A DNA stretch of 64,000 nt from Sulfitobacter sp. S223 (GTDB lineage Bacteria; Pseudomonadota; Alphaproteobacteria; Rhodobacterales; Rhodobacteraceae): positions 1,488,001-1,552,000 of the forward strand of contig NZ_CP083560.1 in NCBI RefSeq assembly GCF_025143825.1, written 5' to 3'. Positions 9,399 to 17,516 of this stretch are shown here, in pieces. The position numbers were made by a program, and so were the translations under genes. The notes beneath the pieces are model-generated. The model ran no database searches and had not been told where the DNA came from. It worked only from the letters and a program-made list of their open reading frames with translations. Position 1 is the stretch's first letter, and each line of letters starts with the position of its first letter.

Positions 9399-10367
9399 TT
9401 AGCTATCGGCGGGGCTTTCGGGGGCAGTATCGTTGTCTGATGGCTGTGGATCTTGCTGCTTGGCTGCCAGTCGGCGGGCAAAGCGCGGGGCGTGCATGCG
9501 TGAGGTGACATTGCGCGCCAGCGCCTGCGCAAATGTCTCGCGTCCTTCCGCATCTACCGCTGCCAAAAGATTGCGCAAATAGGGCGGATGGGTTCTGCGG
9601 GCACGCATCATGCGGGCAAAGCCCGGGTCATCCAGCGTATCTTCGCAGATGGCCAGCAGAAGCGGGCCCAGCTGCTCCATCTCCAACAGATCGGTCTGGA
9701 TCGCATCACCCATGTGGGGCAACCGCAATTTACGGGTGTTAGGGCGTGTGAACAGGGCAGCATGCATGGCGTCCAGCTGTTGGTGAGGGTCATACGCCAC
9801 GAAGGCCTTAGCTGCTCCGTCAAGCATATCGGGCGCATAGCCGTAGCGGGATGTGAAATCCATCCGCCGCATAGGTTTGAAACGGTCGTCCCATTCGGTG
9901 ATGCGGGGATCAAGTGTCGCTTGCGGCTGGACCGCAAGCACCCGCGCCCCGGGGGAGGCGACCGAGAAAGCAGCAGCAGCATAGCCGCACGGGCCTGCAC
10001 CGTAGAAGATCACCTGTTCGAATTCATCAAAGAATCCATCATCAATCAGCCGGTCGAAATAGCCGTAAACAGCGCGGTCGCGAAACCAGGTGTCACCGTT
10101 TGATGCGATGCAAAGGCTTGACCAGCCGTGTTGCTGCATCATTTCCCAACCAAGCGGTTGGGCCAGTGACGAAAGCGCGGGTATGCCTTGAAGCGTCTCG
10201 AATGTGACCAGCAGTGTGGCGGATTTTTCGACAAATGCAGCATAGTGGCGTTTGCCCAATTGCTCAAAGTAACCGTCTTCGTCACAGAGCTGTTCAACAG
10301 CTGCCAGCCAGTCTGATTTCTTCATGCCGGCAAGCGACGTCTGGAAATTCAGGGTATCATCGGCCAT
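9399..10367 (-). CDS. Conserved protein with alpha/beta-hydrolase-like fold lacking the nucleophile serine
   Basis: The start at 10367 is preferred (322 residues) because GAGG lies 8 nt upstream; an upstream in-frame ATG at 10409 has no such site. The central region reads VIFYGAGPCGYAAAAFS (about residues 128-144). It aligns by eye with the nucleophile elbow and following helix of alpha/beta hydrolases (consensus G-x-S-x-G-G-Y-A), but glycine replaces the serine. The preceding strand and RDRAVYGYFDRL helix also fit that fold. The C-terminal 20 residues are low-complexity. I recall similar roseobacter proteins labelled phosphoadenosine phosphosulfate reductase, but no such signature is visible. 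The gene follows the glycan cluster on the same strand after a 113-bp gap. Confidence 0.7.
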   Translation of the reverse strand: MADDTLNFQTSLAGMKKSDWLAAVEQLCDEDGYFEQLGKRHYAAFVEKSATLLVTFETLQGIPALSSLAQPLGWEMMQQHGWSSLCIASNGDTWFRDRAVYGYFDRLIDDGFFDEFEQVIFYGAGPCGYAAAAFSVASPGARVLAVQPQATLDPRITEWDDRFKPMRRMDFTSRYGYAPDMLDGAAKAFVAYDPHQQLDAMHAALFTRPNTRKLRLPHMGDAIQTDLLEMEQLGPLLLAICEDTLDDPGFARMMRARRTHPPYLRNLLAAVDAEGRETFAQALARNVTSRMHAPRFARRLAAKQQDPQPSDNDTAPESPADS

Positions 10368-10480
10368 CTGCGCATCCTCAATTTGCCCCGTATTGCGTGT
10401 TGTGCACACAGGTTTACAGAAGGAATTAGCAAGCCATTAGGGCGAAAATGCGGAAAATACGCGCGATATTGCGGCGTGTT

Positions 10481-11524
10481 TTAGTCTGATTTGCGTTCAA
10501 GATTCGCGTAGTGAACCATGAACTGCGCAGCTTTCATCGGCACCGGTTGAGAGGGTGCGGCCATCATCAGGCGACCAAAAAGCGCGCGAAATGGTTCTTT
10601 CTGCAATAAAGCTTTGAAACGGGCGCTGCGCCACTCCACCGCAGCGGCATGAATCCGGAACAAAACCGGGTCAGCCTTGAGCGCGCCGAGTTCGGCGGCA
10701 CGCGGGCCTGCAAGGCTCTGGATAGATGTGTCTTCATCAGTATTGAAATTCCGTTCTATCCAGTAGTCCAGCCCCAGCAGGTCGTCGCTGTGGACAGCAC
10801 GGCCACGATCAGCCTTGAGAACGTAGCTTTCCATTGCGCCAAGCGGATAATGGTTGAGCTGAACCAGACCATAGTTATTCTGTCCAAAGTTTGAAAAAAT
10901 GCGCTTGTTTACAAAGGGTTCAGGCAGGGCTTTGCCATTTCCATCGAACCAACGCGCTTGTGCCAACTTTTTGCTATTGGGATCGCGGGGGCGGTGTACG
11001 CCGGGCTTTTTATAAATCCCGTTATTGCGGTAGAGGGTTTTGAACATGGCCGCGCGCCATGGCCAGTACATGATAGTAGGGGCGGCCTGTGTGAAAGTAT
11101 CCAGCACGGGCTGATCGGCATATCGGACCTGACCATTCGCGCCAAACAGCCGCCATGTAAGTGTGATCGCTGTGGCGTCTGGAATAGCCTCGTGCAGGGC
11201 GGTCAGCGTGTGGTCGCCGCAATGGATGTTTACAAATTCGTCCACATCCAGTGGCAGTATCCAGTCTGCCTGCTGCACAACAGGGTGTTTCGCCGCCTTC
11301 TTCAACGCGGTGAACTGAATTCCGCCTTTGTCGTAGGGACCGGTGTTGCGGACATGTGTAAGGTGACCCATCTCTTCTAAACGGTCGAGCATGGCATCCG
11401 TGCCGTCCTGACAATCGTTTGAGAAGATCAAAAAATTATCGAACCCTACTGCGCGGTGATGGGCTAGCCATTCGAGCAAAAACGCGGCCTCATTGCGCAC
11501 GCATAGGATGGCAAGATGTGTCAT
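10481..11524 (-). CDS. Glycosyltransferase, DUF23 / GT2-like
   Basis: The product is about 347 residues, starting at the ATG at 11522-11524, one base after the stop of the upstream FkbM gene. It begins directly with the family opening LAILCVRNEAAFLLEWLAHH, and continues with DNFLIFSNDCQDGTDAMLD. The DxD-type metal site is ILPLDVDEFVNIHCG (about residues 94-108). These are the marks of the DUF23 (Glyco_tranf_2_4) family that transfers sugars to surface glycans. The sugar and acceptor are unknown. It is one of three paralogues in this cluster and probably the last gene of the operon. No signal peptide or membrane segment is seen. Confidence 0.87.
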   Translation of the reverse strand: MTHLAILCVRNEAAFLLEWLAHHRAVGFDNFLIFSNDCQDGTDAMLDRLEEMGHLTHVRNTGPYDKGGIQFTALKKAAKHPVVQQADWILPLDVDEFVNIHCGDHTLTALHEAIPDATAITLTWRLFGANGQVRYADQPVLDTFTQAAPTIMYWPWRAAMFKTLYRNNGIYKKPGVHRPRDPNSKKLAQARWFDGNGKALPEPFVNKRIFSNFGQNNYGLVQLNHYPLGAMESYVLKADRGRAVHSDDLLGLDYWIERNFNTDEDTSIQSLAGPRAAELGALKADPVLFRIHAAAVEWRSARFKALLQKEPFRALFGRLMMAAPSQPVPMKAAQFMVHYANLERKSD

Positions 11525-11525
11525 C

Positions 11526-12221
11526 CTACCAAGCACGCCGGAAGCAGACGACCTTATGGGTCGAGCCGCGGGAGTAATAGGCAAGCCCGGCGTCCATCAT
11601 GGCGCGAAACACTGCATTAACGCCTTCTGGGCCGATGTGTTGGGGGTGCAATTCAATCATAGCGCCGCGCAGGCCGGTAAGATCCAGATGTGGCAGCAGC
11701 GCCGCCTCTGCGCCTTCAATGTCAGCGATCAGAATGGTTGGCTGGATTTCCTTAAAAACGTGGGAAGCGTTCAGTACATCCACCTTCACCTTTTGCGTGT
11801 TCGCCTCAGTGTCGTCTTCATGCGGGTCCATCGAAGATGCCAGCAGGTTTTCCCGGACATAGAAATTCGTGCTGCCGTTGCGTTTACCCAACAGACCGTG
11901 GGTCACATGGGCATTAGACAGCCGGTTAGCGGAATGCACGGATTCGATGTAGGGGATGAGGGCAGGGTTGGCCTCAAAGGCGAAGACGTTCTTGATATTG
12001 CGGCGCGTGGCCACCAGCGTGGACATAAATCCGATGCCAGCGCCCAGTTCGATCACGGTATCTTCGTCGCGTACAAGGCGCAGAACGCATTGCGCCTCTT
12101 TCGCCTCATAGCGGTTTTCGCGGAGCGCTGCGCGCAGTTTGCCAGTGATGAAATGATCGTCTTTGGGGAATTTCATGCCTTTGGACATGACAAAGGGATC
12201 ACGGTTGGGGTGTTCATCCAT
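11526..12221 (-). CDS. FkbM-family SAM-dependent methyltransferase
   Basis: This 231-residue protein has a SAM-binding motif TVIELGAGIGFMSTLVA (about residues 54-70) and FAFEANPALIPYIESV, which is motif II. The FkbM-specific ADIEGAEAALL appears near residue 155. FkbM enzymes O-methylate sugars or polyketides. Here the flanking glycosyltransferases suggest methylation of a cell-surface glycan. The gene starts 3 bp after the stop of the large fusion gene and ends one base before the next glycosyltransferase, so translation is coupled on both sides. Confidence 0.88.
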   Translation of the reverse strand: MDEHPNRDPFVMSKGMKFPKDDHFITGKLRAALRENRYEAKEAQCVLRLVRDEDTVIELGAGIGFMSTLVATRRNIKNVFAFEANPALIPYIESVHSANRLSNAHVTHGLLGKRNGSTNFYVRENLLASSMDPHEDDTEANTQKVKVDVLNASHVFKEIQPTILIADIEGAEAALLPHLDLTGLRGAMIELHPQHIGPEGVNAVFRAMMDAGLAYYSRGSTHKVVCFRRAW

Positions 12222-12224
12222 CGC

Positions 12225-14624
12225 TTAACTCTCCATATCGAGTGCCAGTGCGTAGGCCACACGCTCTGTCTCGGTTAGTTTTACGGCAAGCGCTTCTTTG
12301 TAGAGATCGGCGAATTCTGGGTTCTGGTGCAGTTCCTCAGCCTTGGCACGGTGCCATTCCAGCCCTTTTTGGTGCCAGCCACGCAAGGCATCGTCCTGCA
12401 TCAGGCGGTCGTACTCAAGCTTGAGACGGGGGCTGTTGCGCTTGATCGTGATGTCGCGGTAATCCGACCAGTCCATACGGATCCAGTAGTTGATCCCGAT
12501 AGAGCGATCGACATGCAAGGCGCGCCCGCGCTGCCGTTTGATCAGGAAACTCTCGGCCGAGCGTAGCGCGTAGTGGTTGAGTTGCAGCAGATCATAGCCG
12601 ATGGACTTCTTCGATGAGCGCCAGCCGTTTTTGGCCACTTCGCGCGTCATATCCTTACCTGATCCATTTACCCATTTTACCTTGTTTTCAAAGGCTTCAT
12701 CAAGCTTGTTAGGGCGGTGGCATGAGATTTTTTCATAGGCGCCGATGTTTTTGAACATCGTCTTGAAACCCCAAACCGTGTGCGGCTTGGGGCAGAACTT
12801 CGGCGCACAGGCGTCGAACTGTTCAATGACCAGATTATCGTTGAGCTTGGTGATGCCGTTGTGACCGAACATGCGCCATGTCATGGCGACATTGGTGGCG
12901 TCGGGAACAGCTGAGATAAAATCCTGCAAAGTGCCGTTGCCGCAGCGCACGTTCATGAATTCATCCACGTCGATGTGAATGATCCATTCTGCATTTTTGA
13001 TCACCGGCTCTTCGAGTGCGCAGTTGAGCGCGTGTTGCTGGGGGGAGTTGCCTTTCCAGTCGTCATTGTTGCGGTGCTGGAGCACCCCCATTTCCTGCAA
13101 GCGATCAAGTATTTCAGAGGTGCCGTCCTCACACCCGTTTGTATAGATGAGGAAGTTATCGACCCCCATGGCGCGGTGGTAGGCGACCCATTCCACGATA
13201 TAGGGTGCTTCGTTTTTCATGCAGCCGACGATGACGTTGCCCGAGTTTCCTTCGGGCAAGACCCGCGGCACGATGGGCGCATACGCTGCCGCTAGTTCTT
13301 CCTCATTCACCGACCCCATCCGGTTGTGCGGGGCGAAAGGAGAGGTGCGCAGCTTTTCAAAGTTCTGGATGGCCAATGGGGGCATCAGTTTGCGTGCGGT
13401 TTCGGTCAGACCGTCAGGTGCGTCGTCCTCGCCGCGTGGTGCGGCTTCGGTGCGCGGTGCCTCTGGGGTGCCTGCGACAGTGTCTGCCAAACGCGCCAGA
13501 TCATGCGCGCGCTTTTGCTGTTCTTCACGGGTGGCCTTGTCGATGCGCCACATAAAGCCCAGCAGATATTGCGAGGGCCGGAACCCGAATAGCGGATCAG
13601 CCTCTGACCAGCTGCCTTTGGCGCGCGGTGCCTTGAAGGTATCTGCGCTTAGCCCGGGCTGGGATTTGAGGAGTGCCTTCAGGCCGGGGGCAAAGTGGCG
13701 GGTGATCGGATGAAGCGCCGCAAGATCAAGGGGCGGTCCATCGACGGCGACATCTTGCACGAAACTGCGCCAAAGCTGGCGTGGGAGAATCCGCTGGCGG
13801 CTTGCCAGAACCTGGAGGATAAGGGCATTTAGTTGACGACCACGGGCAAGTGCTGCTTCAGGCGTCGGGGCTGGCAGGGCGATGGCCTCGGCCTTGCCGA
13901 TATTGCCGTCTATCTTGAAGGTGCGCGCAATATCATCAATCACCTCTTCGGAGGCAAAACGGTCTGGGTCATAGCTGTGCAGTTGTACTTTGCCCGCGCC
14001 AAAGACACCTTCCCAGAAAGTGACCAGAGCGGGCAAGTCTAACCAGTGGTTGGGTGCTTGCGTTTCAGCAAAAACACCTGCGGCAGGGTCGATTTGCGGT
14101 GCCGCTTCCAGCGCCTTCTGCCACCAGCTTTCACTGCCCGCCAGATCGAGTTCGGCTTGCAAGCTTACACCGCGACCTTCAAGCAGCTGCGCGGAGTAAG
14201 CGCGTCCCAGCATACGTGTGGGCAAATCTACATGGGCAACCACTTCGATGTCTTCAGACAAGGGGGCCAACATGGCGCGCAAGCGTTCCAGCTCGGACAG
14301 CGACCGCAGGCCACTGCCAAGCTGTGTGCAAGAAAGGATCAGAACTTCGGGGTTATGCTGTGCCACCTCGCGGGTCAGATCATCCACCACCACTTCGCGC
14401 AAGGTGGCTTGCTTTTGTGGCGTGATGTAGCCGCGATTGAACCGCAGCGGGTCCACGTGGCCGGGGTCGGTCGCTGCCATGAACAGGCGGACGTGGTTCT
14501 TGTTTCCGGGGCTGCGGGCATAAAGGATGCTCTTGCGCAGCAACTGCTCACGCTTGTCGGACAGAATGGACTGGACCCTTGCTGCGCTGGCCTCTTCCAG
14601 GCCGATATGAAGGTATATGCGCAT
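12225..14624 (-). CDS. Fusion protein: degenerate sulfotransferase-like N-terminus plus DUF23 glycosyltransferase
   Basis: The start at 14624 gives 799 residues and an ATGA overlap with the upstream sulfotransferase. The C-terminal 330 residues repeat the cluster's glycosyltransferase signature: VIVGCMKNEAPYIVEWVAYH, DNFLIYTNGCEDGTSEILD and IHIDVDEFMNVRCG. The N-terminal 350 residues open with MRIYLHIGLEEASAARVQSI, which has the strand-turn-helix layout of a PAPS-binding sulfotransferase N-terminus (compare HIGxPKTGTTSxQ). The lysine and the GTTS phosphate loop are missing, however, so this half is probably catalytically dead or binds something else. Residues of about 400-430 form a charged, low-complexity linker. 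The architecture suggests a bifunctional or scaffolded glycan-modifying enzyme. Confidence 0.82.
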   Translation of the reverse strand: MRIYLHIGLEEASAARVQSILSDKREQLLRKSILYARSPGNKNHVRLFMAATDPGHVDPLRFNRGYITPQKQATLREVVVDDLTREVAQHNPEVLILSCTQLGSGLRSLSELERLRAMLAPLSEDIEVVAHVDLPTRMLGRAYSAQLLEGRGVSLQAELDLAGSESWWQKALEAAPQIDPAAGVFAETQAPNHWLDLPALVTFWEGVFGAGKVQLHSYDPDRFASEEVIDDIARTFKIDGNIGKAEAIALPAPTPEAALARGRQLNALILQVLASRQRILPRQLWRSFVQDVAVDGPPLDLAALHPITRHFAPGLKALLKSQPGLSADTFKAPRAKGSWSEADPLFGFRPSQYLLGFMWRIDKATREEQQKRAHDLARLADTVAGTPEAPRTEAAPRGEDDAPDGLTETARKLMPPLAIQNFEKLRTSPFAPHNRMGSVNEEELAAAYAPIVPRVLPEGNSGNVIVGCMKNEAPYIVEWVAYHRAMGVDNFLIYTNGCEDGTSEILDRLQEMGVLQHRNNDDWKGNSPQQHALNCALEEPVIKNAEWIIHIDVDEFMNVRCGNGTLQDFISAVPDATNVAMTWRMFGHNGITKLNDNLVIEQFDACAPKFCPKPHTVWGFKTMFKNIGAYEKISCHRPNKLDEAFENKVKWVNGSGKDMTREVAKNGWRSSKKSIGYDLLQLNHYALRSAESFLIKRQRGRALHVDRSIGINYWIRMDWSDYRDITIKRNSPRLKLEYDRLMQDDALRGWHQKGLEWHRAKAEELHQNPEFADLYKEALAVKLTETERVAYALALDMES

Positions 14625-15253
14625 CAGCTTGCCTTGTGTTCGGAATTGGCATTGGCCTGTCCCCACCACGGCAGGTCATTGCCAAGGTGGTTTGCAACAG
14701 CATCATGCGCGCCTGCATCGGTCACATCATATTCCAGATAGGCGGGGTCACCCGCGAAAATAGCCGACAGATGGGCATAGTGCCCATCGATCCACTGTAT
14801 CCGCTCGCGGCTGGTTTCTCCGTAGCCTTCGGGCAGGCCGGGAATGTCAGAGGCGGGCAGGCGGTCTGTGCCCAGATCGGACCAAGCAAGCATTGATTGC
14901 GAGACGTCCCAACTGTCACGCCGCGACGCGAGAAAGCGCACGTCAGGATGGTGAGTGCGGATCGCATCAATCAGGGCAAAGTCCATCTGTGGCCACAGGG
15001 ATTTTCCTTTGCGCAAGCAGCTCAGCTCCGTCAGGGCGTTGAAATCCTCGAAGAGCTCAGCCGGGTCGCCGCTTTGAAAATAACCTTTGTAAAGCAGATC
15101 GGCCACAAAGGCGTCTTTGAGCGTCGGGTTTTCAGTCTGGCGGGGGCGGATACGGTGATCCGCAACACGAAAGCCTGCAATCTTCAGGGCGCGTGCCAAA
15201 GATGTCGTGCCAGTTTTCGGCAGGCCCAGATTAACCACCTTCAGGCTTCTCAC
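14624..15253 (-). CDS. Sulfotransferase family protein
   Basis: The 209-residue product begins VVNLGLPKTGTTSLARALK, an intact 5'-phosphosulfate-binding loop of PAPS-dependent sulfotransferases (residues 6-24). The 3'-phosphate-binding segment is FLASRRDSWDVSQSML (about 107-122), with the expected R and S. It should transfer sulfate from PAPS to a glycan or lipid hydroxyl in the cytoplasm. It overlaps the upstream glycosyltransferase and the downstream fusion gene by 4 bp each, so it is in the middle of a translationally coupled chain. Confidence 0.9.
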   Translation of the reverse strand: MRSLKVVNLGLPKTGTTSLARALKIAGFRVADHRIRPRQTENPTLKDAFVADLLYKGYFQSGDPAELFEDFNALTELSCLRKGKSLWPQMDFALIDAIRTHHPDVRFLASRRDSWDVSQSMLAWSDLGTDRLPASDIPGLPEGYGETSRERIQWIDGHYAHLSAIFAGDPAYLEYDVTDAGAHDAVANHLGNDLPWWGQANANSEHKAS

Positions 15254-16302
15254 AGGATTTCCTCCAGCAAGCCCAGATCACGCAACATGGCTTCTTCCTG
15301 AGGGGGGAGTTTGGACGCGCGGCGCAGGTGTTTTTGCATGTTGCGGTATTCTTTCTGTTCCAAAAGCGCATCGCGGCGCGCCTTATGTGCTGTCACACAT
15401 GCTTCATGCAGTTGGGCAATATTACCTTGTGATTTGAGCGTCTCGATCTGCTTGCGCAAAGCGGGCAGGTAGCGGCGGATCGACGTGTCCTCCCAAGCGG
15501 GATCATTCCGCTCGCGCCAGTATGTGTCATCAAACGCCCGGTTTTCGCGGTTGACGTCTCCGCGATCATTCTTGACCAGATAGCTGTCGAGACTGCGCAA
15601 GGCATAGTGGTTCAGTGTTGCATGTGACCGTGACCCGGCTGCCGGAAAACGGCGGATGCGGCGTGGATTTGCAGCCACCAAAAAACGGTGCGGTACATCA
15701 CGACCCGATCCGTCTGTCCAGCTGGGGCGCTGTTTTTTCTTCACCTTGGGTTGGAAAAAGGGCCGGTGCGCACCGAAATATTGAAGCGGAAAATCCTGCC
15801 GAACCAAAGATTTCACTTCGATAGCGGCTTCGCCACACCACAGGTCCGGGTTGTGGCTGTGGGTGAACTGTTCAATGACCGGACGGTCTTCGAATGTATC
15901 AATTTCGTTGTTGGCGAAAAACTGGAAATTCAGGCTGATGGTCTGCGGATTGCCGCAAGCATCTATCAAGGCTGCAAAACTGTGATCGCCCACGTGGATG
16001 TTCGGGAATTCGTCTACGTCTGCTACCCAGACCCAATCGGCATCCTGCACGACCTTTTGCTTCTTGGCGTCCTTGAGAGCCTCCATCTGATAATTTCGCC
16101 CCTCGGCGGGGTTTGGCAAATGCTGCACATGTCCCAGTTCTGCCAATGCGTCGAGCAAGGTATCGGTGCCATCATCGCAATCATTGGAGTAAAAAAGAAA
16201 ATCGGTAACGCCTATGCATTGGTGAAAGGCAATCCATTCAAGCAGGAAGGGACCTTCATTCTTGACGCAAGTCACGGCCGTGATGCTCAGGTCATTCGCC
16301 AT
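15250..16302 (-). CDS. Glycosyltransferase, DUF23 / GT2-like
   Basis: This 350-residue protein shares the cluster signature: SITAVTCVKNEGPFLLEWIA, DFLFYSNDCDDGTDTLLD and WVADVDEFPNIHVGDHSF. It is the first gene of the five-gene operon on this strand. The 245-bp gap upstream, shared with the divergent moxR gene, should hold the promoter. The C-terminal 60 residues are highly charged (KARRDALLEQKEYRNMQKHL). The acceptor is unknown. Confidence 0.87.
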   Translation of the reverse strand: MANDLSITAVTCVKNEGPFLLEWIAFHQCIGVTDFLFYSNDCDDGTDTLLDALAELGHVQHLPNPAEGRNYQMEALKDAKKQKVVQDADWVWVADVDEFPNIHVGDHSFAALIDACGNPQTISLNFQFFANNEIDTFEDRPVIEQFTHSHNPDLWCGEAAIEVKSLVRQDFPLQYFGAHRPFFQPKVKKKQRPSWTDGSGRDVPHRFLVAANPRRIRRFPAAGSRSHATLNHYALRSLDSYLVKNDRGDVNRENRAFDDTYWRERNDPAWEDTSIRRYLPALRKQIETLKSQGNIAQLHEACVTAHKARRDALLEQKEYRNMQKHLRRASKLPPQEEAMLRDLGLLEEIL

Positions 16303-16547
16303 GGCCAGCTCCTTTCGGTGCTGCCGCGCCTGTCTTTGGGTTCAACATATCCGCCTCGTTACCGGGCCGCGGTGCCAACATAGCCCGTAACCTCTTTTTT
16401 CTGGTTAACAGGATGCCACCTTGGACGAATCACGTCAATCTTCAGTGTAGGGCGTCTCGGCGTGGCGTGACATATCTACCAATGGCTCCTTGACGCTTCG
16501 GCGATGCAATGGCCTTGTATGGTGATCACAACCCGAGGGAGCGACAG

Positions 16548-17453
16548 GTGGCCGATATATCTTCTATAGATGCAGTTCAAAAGATGCTGGCAGATCAGGG
16601 CTATGTTTGTAGCCGTGCCCTTGGCACGGTGGTATTTCTGAGCCTCAAGCTGGGCCGTCCTCTGTTTCTTGAGGGAGAGGCTGGCGTTGGCAAGACCGAG
16701 ATCGCAAAGGCGCTTGCTGCCGCTATGGGGCGCCGCCTGATCAGGCTGCAATGCTATGAGGGGCTGGATGCGTCTTCGGCAGTTTACGAATGGAACTTTG
16801 CCGCACAGATGGTCGCCATTCGCACAGCCGAAGCGACAGGCGATGCAGACCGAAAGGCGCTCAACGCGGAACTTTTCAGCGACGAATTCTTGATCGAGCG
16901 TCCCTTGCTTCAGGCTTTGCGCCCTGACGAAAATGGGGCTCCTGTATTATTGATAGACGAACTCGACCGAACGGATGCGCCATTCGAGGCCTTTCTGCTT
17001 GAGGCGTTAAGCGATTTCCAGGTTACAATCCCTGAGATGGGTACGATCAAAGCGCCGGAACCGCCGATTGTGATCCTTACTTCGAACCGGACCCGCGAAG
17101 TGCACGATGCGCTAAAGCGCCGTTGTCTGTATCATTGGGTGGATTATCCCGATTTTGATCGCGAAATGGAGATTTTGCAGGCCCGTGCGCCCGAAGCCGC
17201 AACAGCCCTCAGTCGCGAAGTGGTCGCTTTTGTCCAGCGTCTCCGGACTGAAGATCTGTTTAAAAAGCCCGGGGTGGCTGAAACAATCGACTGGGCCAAA
17301 TGTTTGCTTGCGCTTGATGTGCTGACACTTAGTCCGGAAGTGATTGCCGATACTTTGGGGGCAGTCCTTAAGTATCAAGACGACATTGCAAAGCTTCAGG
17401 GGTCTGAGGCCAAAAGGCTGCTTGATGACGCAAAGGCCAGTCTTGACGCATGA
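16548..17453 (+). CDS. MoxR-family AAA+ ATPase (CoxD-like)
   Basis: I choose the GTG at 16548 (301 residues) because GAGGGAG lies about 9 nt upstream. An in-frame ATG at 16509 has no ribosome binding site and would add 13 unconserved residues. Walker A is GEAGVGKTEIAKAL, Walker B is VLLIDELDR, and ILTSNRTREVHDALKRRC holds sensor 1 and the arginine finger. The CYEGLDASSAVYEWN segment is typical of the CoxD/MoxR branch. MoxR ATPases pair with VWA proteins as chaperones for metalloenzyme maturation. The VWA partner follows 63 bp downstream, but no CO dehydrogenase or other obvious client gene is present. Confidence 0.9.
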   Translation: MADISSIDAVQKMLADQGYVCSRALGTVVFLSLKLGRPLFLEGEAGVGKTEIAKALAAAMGRRLIRLQCYEGLDASSAVYEWNFAAQMVAIRTAEATGDADRKALNAELFSDEFLIERPLLQALRPDENGAPVLLIDELDRTDAPFEAFLLEALSDFQVTIPEMGTIKAPEPPIVILTSNRTREVHDALKRRCLYHWVDYPDFDREMEILQARAPEAATALSREVVAFVQRLRTEDLFKKPGVAETIDWAKCLLALDVLTLSPEVIADTLGAVLKYQDDIAKLQGSEAKRLLDDAKASLDA

Positions 17454-17516
17454 TATGGATGACCGGAATGCCGTTGATACAACACGCATCAGCGTTACCT
17501 GCGCCAAGGTTCCCTG

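Noticed and set aside
9399..10367. Phosphoadenosine phosphosulfate reductase as the function of this gene
   Set aside because: No PAPS reductase motif is visible; the central segment looks like an alpha/beta hydrolase elbow instead.
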